Of a DNA stretch of 64,000 nt, positions 1 through 9,645 are shown in pieces. Position numbers and translations under genes: made by a program. Source of the stretch: Saccharospirillum sp. (GTDB lineage Bacteria > Pseudomonadota > Gammaproteobacteria > Pseudomonadales > Natronospirillaceae). Under the pieces are notes generated by a model that was given only the letters and a program-made list of their open reading frames with translations, searched no databases and was not told where the DNA came from. Numbering within the stretch: position 1 is the stretch's first letter; the number at the start of each line of letters is the position of its first letter. Where the stretch lies: assembly GCA_018402545.1 (NCBI GenBank), contig JAGYIL010000002.1, positions 62,001 to 126,000 of the forward strand, read 5' to 3'.

Positions 1-473
1 GACAGCGAGTGCAGACCCAGTGCCTTGATCGACGCCAGTTGCCAGTTGGTTTTCTTTTGTACCGTCACGCTCAGAATGGGCACCGGAAAGCGCTCAAACA
101 GCTGCCGTGAGGCTTCAGCAAGCCCCGGGAACTCGCACTGCCCGAAATAGATGTTCCAGCGCCAGCGGGTCTCTTCACCAGCCAGGGTGTTCAACGGCTT
201 TTGAATGCTGTGATCCAGCACGCCATAGACGGCTGGCTGCGCCAGGTCGGTCAGCGTTTTTACCGAAGGGATCACCTTATGGCCACGGGCCTCAGCCAGC
301 AGCGAGACATAGTAGCCCCGGCTCTGGTACTGATAATTGCGGCACAGGTTGATGATGCGGTGCGGCGTCAGCGGCGATTCATCGATGTAACGCTGCGCCG
401 AGGTGACGTCGTCTGAAGGGTAGTAGGCTTTCCAGTCGGAATCACGGTCGATAACCAGTTTTAACGTAGTCAC
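1..473 (-). CDS. RimK-like ATP-grasp family protein, N-terminal part (runs off window start)
   Basis: Minus-strand reading frame from GTG at 473: VTTLKLVIDRDSDWKAYYPSDDVTSAQRYIDESPLTPHRIINLCRNYQYQSRGYYVSLLAEARGHKVIPSV..., resembling the N-terminal domain of RimK-family ATP-grasp proteins; not in ORF track because it has no stop inside the window. Confidence 0.7.
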   Translation of the reverse strand, partial: MTTLKLVIDRDSDWKAYYPSDDVTSAQRYIDESPLTPHRIINLCRNYQYQSRGYYVSLLAEARGHKVIPSVKTLTDLAQPAVYGVLDHSIQKPLNTLAGEETRWRWNIYFGQCEFPGLAEASRQLFERFPVPILSVTVQKKTNWQLASIKALGLHSL

Positions 474-672
474 TAGGGTCCTTTTTGCATTCCAGGCTGC
501 GGGCTTAACCGGGTGACCATCACACCGATCCCGCAGGCGTTGAAAGTGTGCGCTACCGAGTTGAAAACGCAAGATGCCAGCGTGTGAAATTTATGGAAAT
601 CCACCCTCTGCTGACTCCTTTTTTAACCTAGTCTATACAGGCTCGTTCATCCATTCGTCAGGACGTTTCTTT

Positions 673-1779
673 ATGCAAATTCGGCTTGCCCGACCAGCCG
701 ATCTCGGTGCCCTCGTTTCGCTTGAAAATCAATGCTTCGATTACGACCAGATTAGCCGCCGCAGCTTCCAGCGTTTCATGCGCCAGCCACAGGACCGCTT
801 GCTCGTTGCCGAGGGTGACTCGGGTAACCTGCTGGGCTATGGCCTGCTGCTGCACCGGCGCGGTACCGTTCTGGCACGTATTTACTCTCTGGCCGTCTCT
901 CCTGATGCCCGCGGTATGGGTCTGGGAAAACAGTTGTTACAGGCGCTGGAAGCCGAAGCCATCGATACCCAGTGCCGCTTCGTGCGACTGGAAGTCCGCG
1001 ACGGTAATGAAGCGGCTCTGGCCCTGTATAAAGCCAATGGCTACAAGGTTCTGCATCGCCGCAGCGGTTATTACGTCGACGGCGGCGATGCCTTTGCGCT
1101 GGAAAAGCGCCTGCACAGCCACCTGCCACAGCATCCGGTCAGGCCTTATTATGAACAGTCGACGCCCTTTACCTGCGGCCCGGCGTCCTTGATGATGGCG
1201 CTGAATCACCTCGACCCGGCGCAACCGATGACCCGCGCCCAGGAAATTCAACTCTGGCGCGAGGCCACCACCGTGTACATGACCACCGGCCTGGGCGGCA
1301 CCTCGCCTCTTGGACTGGCGCTCTCCGCGCACCGGCGCGGCTTTGAAGCGGAAGTCTGGGCGAGCCACCTGGAGCCGCCCTTTATCGACAGCGTGCGTGT
1401 GGAAGACAAACGCCAGGTAATGATTGAAGTACACAACCAATTTCTGGAAGAAGCCCGGGCTCGCGGTGTCGGGTTACACCAACGCGTGCTGATGGCCAGC
1501 GAGGTCCCTGAGCTGCGCAAGGCCGGATGGCAGATACTGGTACTGATCAGTACCTGGCGACTCAACCGCAACAAGGCACCGCACTGGGTTTGGTGGGTCG
1601 GCGAAGACGACCATCACGCCTACCTGAACGACCCGGACATCGACGAAGATGAAGACCAGTCTGCCACCGACAACCAGTTCATGCCGGTGCCGCTGGAAGC
1701 CATGGACGCCATGACACGCTATGGCAAACAACGCTTTCGGGCGGCGGTTTTGGTACGCAACACCCGCAAGCCCCAATAA
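673..1779 (+). CDS. GNAT acetyltransferase fused to C39-like peptidase domain
   Basis: N-terminal MQIRLARPADLGALVSLENQCF...RGMGLGKQLL (GNAT); C-terminal YYEQSTPFTCGPASLMMAL (C39-like Cys motif). ATG at 673 preferred over the 574 ORF start. Confidence 0.85.
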   Translation: MQIRLARPADLGALVSLENQCFDYDQISRRSFQRFMRQPQDRLLVAEGDSGNLLGYGLLLHRRGTVLARIYSLAVSPDARGMGLGKQLLQALEAEAIDTQCRFVRLEVRDGNEAALALYKANGYKVLHRRSGYYVDGGDAFALEKRLHSHLPQHPVRPYYEQSTPFTCGPASLMMALNHLDPAQPMTRAQEIQLWREATTVYMTTGLGGTSPLGLALSAHRRGFEAEVWASHLEPPFIDSVRVEDKRQVMIEVHNQFLEEARARGVGLHQRVLMASEVPELRKAGWQILVLISTWRLNRNKAPHWVWWVGEDDHHAYLNDPDIDEDEDQSATDNQFMPVPLEAMDAMTRYGKQRFRAAVLVRNTRKPQ

Positions 1780-1793
1780 AACATCAGACCGTA

Positions 1794-2600
1794 TCAGATC
1801 ACCTTTTTACGGATAACCGACGATAGCTGCTCGAATCCGATGACAACAACCAGCACGACAAGAATGATCGCGCATGCCTTGTCGTACTGAAACAACCGCA
1901 TCGCGGTGGCCAGTTCTACACCGATGCCCCCTGCACCAACAAGACCAAGCGTCACGGCAGAACGTATGGCTTTCTCCACGCTGTACAGACTGGTCGCTGA
2001 CATCGACGCCAGGGTCTCGGGCAATATCGCACCCATAATCACCGAGAGCCGCCCAGCCCCACTGGCCGTTAAGGCATTGCTCGGGCCCGGGCTAACTTCT
2101 TCGATTCGCTCCGAAAAAAAGCGGGCTGCAAAACCGATGGTATCCAGAATAATTGCAAGAATACCCGCCAGCGGACCAAGGCCTACTGCAACGACAAAAA
2201 TCAGAGCCCAAATCAGGTCCGGTATCGTTCTCATGGTTGCAATTAAAAATCGCGCCAAAACCCGGATCATAGGGTGGGGTGTGGTGTTGCGAGAAGCCAG
2301 CAATGCGAACGGAATGCTCAGCAATACGCCAAAGGTAACACCGACAATCGCCATATAAAGCGTCTCGACCATGGCGTTGGCGATCACATCCATATTCGAC
2401 CAGTCCGGCGGTATCGCCTGACCAACAAACACCACCAGGTTACGCATGCCCCGCAGTAACCGCTCCGGTGATATTTCTGCCGTGCTAAAGCCCTGAAAAA
2501 ACAGAAAGAAGAAGAGCAACAAAACCAGCCCTGCAAACCAGGAGGGTGTGCTGAATCGGGGTGGCATATCAGCGGGTTTTTGATCATTGCGTAACGTCAT
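1794..2600 (-). CDS. phnE: Phosphonate/phosphite-type ABC transporter permease
   Basis: Polytopic protein with PhnE-like EAA-type loop; adjacent to ATPase and binding protein genes. Confidence 0.85.
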   Translation of the reverse strand: MTLRNDQKPADMPPRFSTPSWFAGLVLLLFFFLFFQGFSTAEISPERLLRGMRNLVVFVGQAIPPDWSNMDVIANAMVETLYMAIVGVTFGVLLSIPFALLASRNTTPHPMIRVLARFLIATMRTIPDLIWALIFVVAVGLGPLAGILAIILDTIGFAARFFSERIEEVSPGPSNALTASGAGRLSVIMGAILPETLASMSATSLYSVEKAIRSAVTLGLVGAGGIGVELATAMRLFQYDKACAIILVVLVVVIGFEQLSSVIRKKVI

Positions 2601-3424
2601 GAAGCCTCCAGTGATTCGGTATCCGTTTTGTCTGCCAAGGGCTTTTGCCTGACCTCGGGAGAGGATTGATCAACCCGGGTTTCACCCTGATACAGATCTA
2701 GAAGCTGTTCACGACTAGCCGATGCTGACTGAGTATCCAGGACGATGCGGCCGGCTTTCATGCCGACAATTCGGCTGGCGTATTGCTCTGCCAGTTCAAG
2801 TTGGTGCAAGGTACAGAAAACCGTCATCTTGTGTTCACGCACGACATCCCAGAGCAATGTCATGACTTCGTGGCCGGCTTTTGGATCCAGGCTGGCAACG
2901 GGTTCGTCAGCAAGTATCACCCTGGGTTGTTGCATCAGCATGCGTGCGATGGCAACACGCTGTTGCTGACCACCGGACAAGTCGCGGCATCTGTTGCCTG
3001 CCTTTTCAACCATACCGACTCGCTCAAGACAATGCATGGCCCGCTCACGGACCTCGCCGGGGGCGAATGGTGCCCAAACCTGCAACAAACCTCCGGGCTG
3101 GCGTCCCATCGCACCGTATAAAACATTTTGAAAGACTGACAGGTTTTCGACCAGATTGAACTGCTGAAAAACCACACCAATATCACGACGGATTTTTCTT
3201 AGTGCTCTGCCACGAGCCGCTATTACGTTTTCCCCGCCAACGGCAATCGAGCCGGATTGAGCTCGTTCCAGGCCGTTCATGCATTTCATTAGCGTCGACT
3301 TTCCGCACCCGTTGGCCCCCAGCAGGATAACGCCTTCGCCTTCGGCTACCGTGAGATTTAATGAACGCAAAACGTGCAGTGAACCGTAGTGCTTGTTCAG
3401 TTCATGAATTTCGATGGCATTCAT
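2597..3424 (-). CDS. phnC: Phosphonate/phosphite-type ABC transporter ATP-binding protein
   Basis: GANGCGKSTLMKCMNG Walker A, LSGGQQQRVAIARML signature, VILADEP Walker B. Confidence 0.88.
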   Translation of the reverse strand: MNAIEIHELNKHYGSLHVLRSLNLTVAEGEGVILLGANGCGKSTLMKCMNGLERAQSGSIAVGGENVIAARGRALRKIRRDIGVVFQQFNLVENLSVFQNVLYGAMGRQPGGLLQVWAPFAPGEVRERAMHCLERVGMVEKAGNRCRDLSGGQQQRVAIARMLMQQPRVILADEPVASLDPKAGHEVMTLLWDVVREHKMTVFCTLHQLELAEQYASRIVGMKAGRIVLDTQSASASREQLLDLYQGETRVDQSSPEVRQKPLADKTDTESLEAS

Positions 3425-3455
3425 AACTAAGACCTGATGCTCGATAGAATAGAAA

Positions 3456-3484
3456 CACCCCGCCTGACGAGGCCAGGCAGGGTG
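3456..3484 (-). terminator. Intercistronic hairpin between phnD and phnC
   Basis: Minus strand CACCC-t-GCCTG-gcctcgt-CAGGC-g-GGGTG followed by TTTCTATTCT. Confidence 0.5.
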
Positions 3485-3541
3485 ACGACAGCGAGATGCG
3501 CTTAACTAACCGTTGTCACTAAAGCGCAAGGCTTCCGGGCA

Positions 3542-4453
3542 TCAGTTAAGTTCAATGCCTGCGTTGGCATAAGCCTGGCGAACGACTTCATAGTCCTCAG
3601 GGCCAATGTCGAAAGCCATATAAGAGTCGCGGTTCAGGAATTTGTCTTCGTTGCGGTCGGTGGAAATCAGCGCTTCCCAGAGACGATCCGAGTTACTGGC
3701 CAGTGTTTCACGCAAGCCTGTCTTGCAGTCTTCCGGCAAGCTGCTGCGCATGACAACCGGGTCCCCTGGCAGACGGTCACTCTTGGCGATCACCCGGTAT
3801 TCACCATCCGGATCCAGCGCTTCAATTTTCTCGATATCGCGGTTACCACCGCCCATGGCAACCACATCGCCATTGACCAGGGCTGCAATGCGCGCATCAC
3901 CGGCCATCACAATGTCCAGATCACGGTCGAGGTCCAGTCCGGCCTGAACCAACATTTGACTCGGGAAAATATGACCACTGGTTGAGCCTACGTCTTTCAG
4001 CGCAATTCGCGAGCCTTTAAGGTCTGCCAGCGACTCAATCTCGCTGTCTGCCGGCACAAAAAAGCTGCTGCCATAGTGCGGACGTTCGATGGTGAACAGC
4101 ACTTCAATAGGCTGACGCTGGTTAAACAGAACGAACTCCGACGGGCCGGCAAACACCAGCTCAACGTCGTCAAACTGCAGCGCATTACCGGCGGCAGTGC
4201 GATTGCTCAAAGAAAACATCTCCAGTTCAAGCCCGGTCACGTCTGTAAACTCTTCACTGAAAGGGCCAAACGCATCACGCAACTGCCCCATGCCTTCAAT
4301 ACCGGTATCGGCCATACGAATGGGGTTGGGGCAAACGCTGGCCAGGTCGTGACTGTCAGCTTGAGCAGTCGCCGCCCCGGCAAGCGCCATACCCAGTGCC
4401 AGCACGGCGGGTACAGCATGATTCAGTGTGGGGAATTTCTTTGAAAACTTCAT
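3542..4453 (-). CDS. phnD: Phosphate/phosphite/phosphonate ABC transporter substrate-binding protein
   Basis: Signal peptide MKFSKKFPTLNHAVPAVLALGMALAGAATAQA; PhnD-like body (LKGSRIALKDVGSTSGHIFPSQMLVQAG). ORF track extends to 4507. Confidence 0.85.
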   Translation of the reverse strand: MKFSKKFPTLNHAVPAVLALGMALAGAATAQADSHDLASVCPNPIRMADTGIEGMGQLRDAFGPFSEEFTDVTGLELEMFSLSNRTAAGNALQFDDVELVFAGPSEFVLFNQRQPIEVLFTIERPHYGSSFFVPADSEIESLADLKGSRIALKDVGSTSGHIFPSQMLVQAGLDLDRDLDIVMAGDARIAALVNGDVVAMGGGNRDIEKIEALDPDGEYRVIAKSDRLPGDPVVMRSSLPEDCKTGLRETLASNSDRLWEALISTDRNEDKFLNRDSYMAFDIGPEDYEVVRQAYANAGIELN

Positions 4454-4809
4454 GATAGTGCTCCGTTTGTTGTGACTGTAAAACGTCGCGAACCACATCC
4501 GGCTCACTGATGCGCACCCACCCTACGGAACCGGAATGACACTTTTGCTACGAAAAAATGTCCCTTTAATTAAGGTTCGATGACCTCCCGAACAATCAGC
4601 AGGTACCTGGCAGTTCAAGCCAGCATCCGAAATCCCTGATTCAATTGGCTTACAGAACACTGTCAGCCAGTTCAGGTGTTACCCCTTCACATTCATTCAC
4701 TATTGATATACTTTGGTTGTTAACTGCCTCAAAGCAAAGAGCACAACCGTGTCCACACATAACAACAAACAGCTTGTTGAGTCGCTGACTTCATTGGCCG
4801 CAAGAGCAG

Positions 4810-7170
4810 GTGATTTCGGTTTCTGCGTTCAACCGGGGCAAGTCGTTGCCCAACCTGCAAAAAGCCAAACCGCGGAGCCATGACGACGGCGTCCATAATG
4901 GCCCCTTCATGGGCGGGCTTGGCAACCCCATGTTCAGTCGCAGCATCAACGGCCACTTTGACCGCTGGCAACTGGAACCCGGCGCTCATCTGCACGAAGA
5001 CCTGGAGCCGGCCTTCCTGGCGGTACGCTGGGTTGAAAATGGACGAAAGCACCTGCGCAAACTCCGGGTTGGCCCGGGAGTGCAGGAACTGGACGATTCC
5101 CAGCGTCAGTATCAGGCACTGTTTCCCATGACGTTTGAGCACTGGCAATCGGAGCATTTGCCTGCCGACATACGGGTAACCGTGCTGTCACCCCAGTTAC
5201 CGGATGACAGCCTAAGCAGCGCGTTGCCGGTCACTCTCCTGCAGGTTGATCTGAGCCACTGGAAAACGGGTGTCGACTCAATATCCGTAGCGCTGTTCTG
5301 GCCTAACCTGATGGGCTGGTCTCTGATGCCGCTAACCTCGGTGGAACGCAGTGGCCAGCACTGGCCCAATCAGACTCATGCCGGGCAAATCAACGAGCTG
5401 GTTCACAAAGACTCCCGTCGTTGTCACATTGCCCATCGGCGCCAGACCATCGACGCGAACAGTGCCAGCGGCGAAGTGGGGTTGAGTGCACAATCCGATA
5501 CCGCACAAATCAGCGTTCACCTTACCGTTAAAGCCAATCAGAATGAGACCGGAACCCCTTACGCCGAACAGCCTTACACCCTGGCATGGCTTGAACAGCA
5601 ATGGTTGGAGAAGGGGCATTTTGATGACGACACCACGCAGTGGACAGCGCACTGGCATGAACCCCTGCTCAGTGCCCTGTCTGCTGAGTTCACGGCACCG
5701 GGAAGTGTGATCTTTGCGGTGACATTCGACTGGCCCGAGGTCCGGTTTGGCCAGGGGCGTCGCTGGTGGCGCACCTACACCAATACCGTTGGACGCGATG
5801 GTCGGCACAGCGCTGCCATCGCCAACGACGCATTCAGGCACTTGCCAGTGTGGCTCCGCTCAATTGACGAGTGGCAACGCACGGCTCTGGCTGGCATTCA
5901 ATCGACCAGACTTGGATGGACTGACCGAACCGCCGGTGCCATTCTGAACGAAAACTGGTCGATGTCTGCCGGTGGCGCCGCCTGGGTTCATGAGACGGTG
6001 GGGCCGCTAACAAGCGGGCAACAACCCTTTCGCCATCAAGGCCATTTTGGCTGGCTGGAGGGCTTCGATTCCGGTTATTTTTACTACAACACGCTCGACC
6101 TTTATGTCTACGCCTTTCCTGCGCTGAGCAAACTGTGGCCCGACCTTGCGCAATCCATCTTCGATGACTACCTCGACACCGCAGCACTGCAACAGAACAA
6201 CCACCGCCCGGTCTATCGCACCGGAGTGCTCGCGCCCATGCTGGTTGCGGGCAAACTGCCGCATGACCTGGGTTCGCCGGCAGAAGACCCCTGGGTAGCG
6301 CTCAATGGCTATGTGATGCGCGATGATCCCAATGTCTGGAAGGACCACAACCCCTCGTTTATCGTCAGTTACTATTTGCATCGCCAACTGGTGGATAAAC
6401 GTATTGAGCCCGCCGACCTTGATACCCTCGATGTACTGGCCGATTTCATCAAAACACAACTCGACCCAGTAATCGCGCTACCCGTGCATCAGGAATTTGG
6501 CGACAGCACCTGGGACAATCTCGATATGCGGGGCCTGTCGACCTACACCAGTTCCTGGGTCATCGCAGCCTGGGCGACAATGGCCAGGCTGTGGGAAGAG
6601 CAGGGAGACGCAGACAAGGCCGCAAGCTATTCAAGCTTGCTGGGCAAAGCCCAGGTCGGTTTTGAACAACTCTGGGCAGCGCATTTTTACCGCACCAACA
6701 GTGAAGGGAAATACAGCAACGCCACCCAGTGTGATGCCTTGATCGGGGTGTTCTATGCCCGACTCGCCGGGCTCGGTGACCTTCTCCCTGTTGCAAACAT
6801 TCGCCGACATCTGGAAACCTTATGGGAAAACAACGTTGAGGCGTTTCACCAGGGCAAGTTCGGCCCTCTGCTGGTGGCTGAGCCCGGACGCCATCGCTAC
6901 GGCGGAGATGGCGGCGAGGAGCTGCAAGTCAATGAAGTACTGGTCGGTTCTGCCTGGGTGTTTGTGGCCATGCTGGCTGAGTATGGTCTGGAAGAAAAAG
7001 CCCGGTTTCTGGTCGACCAGATGGCGACTTTCCAATACGGTCAGTCTGGCCTGCAATTCAGAACACCGGCCGCCTGGGATGGCGAAGGGCAATTTCGAGC
7101 GCCGTTGAACATGAGACCGCTGTCGATTGCATGGCTAGGCTGTGTTGGGGCTCGACTTCACAGCAAATGA
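4810..7170 (+). CDS. GH116 family glycosyl hydrolase (GBA2-like)
   Basis: GGLGNPMFSRSINGHFDRWQLEPGAHL, VALFWPNLMGW, WLEGFDSGYFYYNTLDLYVYAFPALSKLWPDL, NATQCDALIGVFYARLAGLGDLL; start codon uncertain. Confidence 0.75.
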   Translation: MISVSAFNRGKSLPNLQKAKPRSHDDGVHNGPFMGGLGNPMFSRSINGHFDRWQLEPGAHLHEDLEPAFLAVRWVENGRKHLRKLRVGPGVQELDDSQRQYQALFPMTFEHWQSEHLPADIRVTVLSPQLPDDSLSSALPVTLLQVDLSHWKTGVDSISVALFWPNLMGWSLMPLTSVERSGQHWPNQTHAGQINELVHKDSRRCHIAHRRQTIDANSASGEVGLSAQSDTAQISVHLTVKANQNETGTPYAEQPYTLAWLEQQWLEKGHFDDDTTQWTAHWHEPLLSALSAEFTAPGSVIFAVTFDWPEVRFGQGRRWWRTYTNTVGRDGRHSAAIANDAFRHLPVWLRSIDEWQRTALAGIQSTRLGWTDRTAGAILNENWSMSAGGAAWVHETVGPLTSGQQPFRHQGHFGWLEGFDSGYFYYNTLDLYVYAFPALSKLWPDLAQSIFDDYLDTAALQQNNHRPVYRTGVLAPMLVAGKLPHDLGSPAEDPWVALNGYVMRDDPNVWKDHNPSFIVSYYLHRQLVDKRIEPADLDTLDVLADFIKTQLDPVIALPVHQEFGDSTWDNLDMRGLSTYTSSWVIAAWATMARLWEEQGDADKAASYSSLLGKAQVGFEQLWAAHFYRTNSEGKYSNATQCDALIGVFYARLAGLGDLLPVANIRRHLETLWENNVEAFHQGKFGPLLVAEPGRHRYGGDGGEELQVNEVLVGSAWVFVAMLAEYGLEEKARFLVDQMATFQYGQSGLQFRTPAAWDGEGQFRAPLNMRPLSIAWLGCVGARLHSK

Positions 7171-7182
7171 ACCAGCGGACAG

Positions 7183-8133
7183 TTATTCCTGGCTCTTTTG
7201 CCAGGCCTCTAAGGCACGTCGGTAGTGGTCACCCTGCTCGTCAGCCAGCCGGTCGGCTTCCTGTGCCGGAGCAAGGGCCGCGTCGTAATCCTGCTGACGC
7301 ATCAGGGCCCAGGCTAAATTGTGGTGCGCGGCCGCACTGTCGGGTTTAAGGGTGAGTGCCCGCTGATAAGCCTGTTCAGCGTGTTCGAACTGCTGCAGGC
7401 GATAGTGCGTATTGCCAAGTCCCATCCAACCGATGAGCTGGTCTGGCCAGCGTTCTGTCGCCCCCTGATAGGCCCGTGCAGCCGCCGCAAATTGTTCAGC
7501 CTGCTCCAGCCCGACAGTCGCTTCAAGGTATACACTGGCGTCTGCATTCGCCGGGAATTCACCGGGTTGATGCAGGGTCATCGCCCAATAGTCGCCACCG
7601 CGCCATTCCAGTTCGAACCGACGGAAGTCACGCTCCAGGCCAGCGGTGGTGCCGGAATGCAAGGTAATGACCTTGTCGTCAAGATCGTAGCCAATGACAA
7701 CGGCGTAATGCCAGACCGGGTAAAAACCAAAACCGAGATTCTGAAACACGAGAACGGGGTGCCCTGCCTCCAGTTGATCAAGCAACGTAGAAAAGCGGGT
7801 GTCATGCACATAGGGGAGTAGCCCCTGACGACGGGTCGCCGCCAGCATTTCAGCCTTCAAACTGCCCTGACGGGATTCAATAAAAACCTGATCCACCAGC
7901 TCACTGGGCTGGATCGATTTACCCTGATGGCTCATCAACATCGCCAGGCTGGCCGGGCCGCATTGGTAAGCTTCCTGAGGAAAGAAGGGGATCTCGTTCA
8001 GAAGCACCTGATCGGTCAGGCCGGTAACAGCAGGCTCGGCAGATAACTGCTCATACTGAAGAGTGCCGGTGGCGCACCCGGTTAAAAAGCCAGCCGCTAT
8101 AACCAGCGACCAGCCCGCTTGCCGTAACAACAC
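7183..8133 (-). CDS. PA2778-type C39-like cysteine peptidase with TPR repeats
   Basis: Lipoprotein-like N-terminus (AAGFLTGCATG), EAYQCGPASLAMLMSH Cys motif, C-terminal TPRs; paired with PA2779-type gene. Confidence 0.8.
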   Translation of the reverse strand: MLLRQAGWSLVIAAGFLTGCATGTLQYEQLSAEPAVTGLTDQVLLNEIPFFPQEAYQCGPASLAMLMSHQGKSIQPSELVDQVFIESRQGSLKAEMLAATRRQGLLPYVHDTRFSTLLDQLEAGHPVLVFQNLGFGFYPVWHYAVVIGYDLDDKVITLHSGTTAGLERDFRRFELEWRGGDYWAMTLHQPGEFPANADASVYLEATVGLEQAEQFAAAARAYQGATERWPDQLIGWMGLGNTHYRLQQFEHAEQAYQRALTLKPDSAAAHHNLAWALMRQQDYDAALAPAQEADRLADEQGDHYRRALEAWQKSQE

Positions 8134-8136
8134 GCC

Positions 8137-8490
8137 TTAACGCAGCAGCAAAATCAGTATGATGACGACCAGGATCAATGCGACTGAACCACCAGCAGGC
8201 TCATCAGCCATGTGCTGGGACAAATACTGGAGTTCTGTACTGGTCAGCGCCGCAACGCGATCGGAGGCTTCTTCGGGAGAGATGCCGTAATCGATCAGCT
8301 GCTGTTGAACATCCCCTTGAGCAATAAGGGACTGCAGTTCATCACGGGTTATGGTGCCGCTTTGTTCCTGCAACAGGGTTTCGGTGCCGACAATATCGGC
8401 CACGGCCAGTTGCGACCCCAAACTGCCGATAACCAAGGTAGTAACCAGCGAAACAACGGTAATCCAGCGAGGCAATCTACTTAGCTTCAT
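8137..8490 (-). CDS. PA2779-type small membrane protein
   Basis: Signal/TM N-terminus, ETLLQEQSGTITRDELQSLIAQGDVQQQLIDYGISPEEASDRVAALT, C-terminal TM; gene pairing with PA2778 homologue. Confidence 0.75.
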   Translation of the reverse strand: MKLSRLPRWITVVSLVTTLVIGSLGSQLAVADIVGTETLLQEQSGTITRDELQSLIAQGDVQQQLIDYGISPEEASDRVAALTSTELQYLSQHMADEPAGGSVALILVVIILILLLR

Positions 8491-8607
8491 GACGATCTCC
8501 TACTTGTTTGTGATGCATCGGTTCGACTCTAACAGTTTGTTACACAGCCTACCCGACTTTTTATACACAGTGTGTACCCGATCACTTGTCGCCCTTGCGA
8601 AGCGACA

Positions 8608-9021
8608 TCAGGAATAGCGTTCAAACGCCTCATCCCGGGTCAGATTTTCGGTCTGCTCCGCAAACGAATAACAGCTGGGTTTCTGATCGATAAAGATCTG
8701 GAGATTGAAAGCCCAGTTGGTATCACCTGCAAACAACCCCACCGGAATGGCGTAGTCACCTTTGCTTTTCAGGCGATAATACAAATGCGTGCCACACTCG
8801 CGACAGAAACCACGCTCGGCCCATTGCGACGAGGAATAAACGGCGACAGCCTCCTCACCATGAATCACCACCGAACCGCCGCAATCCACCGATAAAAAAG
8901 GTCCGCCACCCCAGGTCTGGCACTGTGTGCAGTGGCAAGCCACCATGTGCAGTTTTTCCGGGGTGGCAGTGATACGGACTTTGCCGCAAAGGCAGGCGCC
9001 CGTCTGTTCGCTGGCCGACAT
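8608..9021 (-). CDS. GFA family (glutathione-dependent formaldehyde-activating-like) protein
   Basis: GACLCGKVRI...ACHCTQCQTWGG...GFCRECGTHLYYR zinc-ligand motifs. Confidence 0.85.
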   Translation of the reverse strand: MSASEQTGACLCGKVRITATPEKLHMVACHCTQCQTWGGGPFLSVDCGGSVVIHGEEAVAVYSSSQWAERGFCRECGTHLYYRLKSKGDYAIPVGLFAGDTNWAFNLQIFIDQKPSCYSFAEQTENLTRDEAFERYS

Positions 9022-9096
9022 TGGAGGTTCTCCCGTGTTGGTCGTTTGCCACAAATAACACTATATAACGAACCGGCAGATTTCCACTCCTAGTCG

Positions 9097-9543
9097 CTAC
9101 CCACTAGAAGGAGCGGGACGCTTGAACTGCGCACCCAGAATATCCAGGGTTATCTCACCGAAGCGCTCCAGCATGAGCGCTTCCGCCTCATTCATAACAT
9201 CCTTCAGCGCAACGTTTACCGCGTGTTCAATCGGGCATTGAGTGTGCTCATCGGTCAGGCCGATGGTAAAAATCGAGCTGTCGCCCAGGGCCTTGTGTAT
9301 ATCCAGCAAAGTCAGCTCAGATAGGGGTTTCGACAACGACCAGCCACCACTGTGCCCCTTGACGGATTGCACATAACCCTGGTCGCGCAAAAGCGCCATG
9401 GTGCGGCGTACCACCACCGGGTTAGTACTGAGCATTTCGGCCAGCACATCTGAAGTAACGGGGGAATCAAAGGCATCCAGATGCACCAGCACGTGCAATA
9501 CCCGGGATAATCGGCTGTCTTTTCTCATAATCCACCTTTTCAA
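9097..9543 (-). CDS. Rrf2 family transcriptional regulator
   Basis: Winged-HTH SRVLHVLVHLDAF...VVVRRTMALLRDQGYVQSVKGHSGGW; single Cys, so no Fe-S cluster expected. Confidence 0.85.
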   Translation of the reverse strand: MKRWIMRKDSRLSRVLHVLVHLDAFDSPVTSDVLAEMLSTNPVVVRRTMALLRDQGYVQSVKGHSGGWSLSKPLSELTLLDIHKALGDSSIFTIGLTDEHTQCPIEHAVNVALKDVMNEAEALMLERFGEITLDILGAQFKRPAPSSG

Positions 9544-9604
9544 CGAACTCCAATCCTATCATGGAACTTTTCATGTTACATGTATTGCGTTTGCGCATTC
9601 TTTG

Positions 9605-9625
9605 ATGTAACAATAAGAGTTACAT
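9605..9625. promoter_or_regulatory. Candidate operator palindrome ATGTAAC-N7-GTTACAT
   Basis: Perfect 7-bp inverted repeat between divergent Rrf2 regulator and flavoprotein genes; further half-site near 9572-9583 (catgttacatgt). Confidence 0.6.
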
Positions 9626-9645
9626 GATACAGATGAGGAATTGTT

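Noticed and set aside
9605-9625. Palindrome considered as an NsrR/IscR-type site
   Set aside because: Spacing and sequence do not match the consensus I know, and the adjacent Rrf2 protein lacks cluster-ligating cysteines
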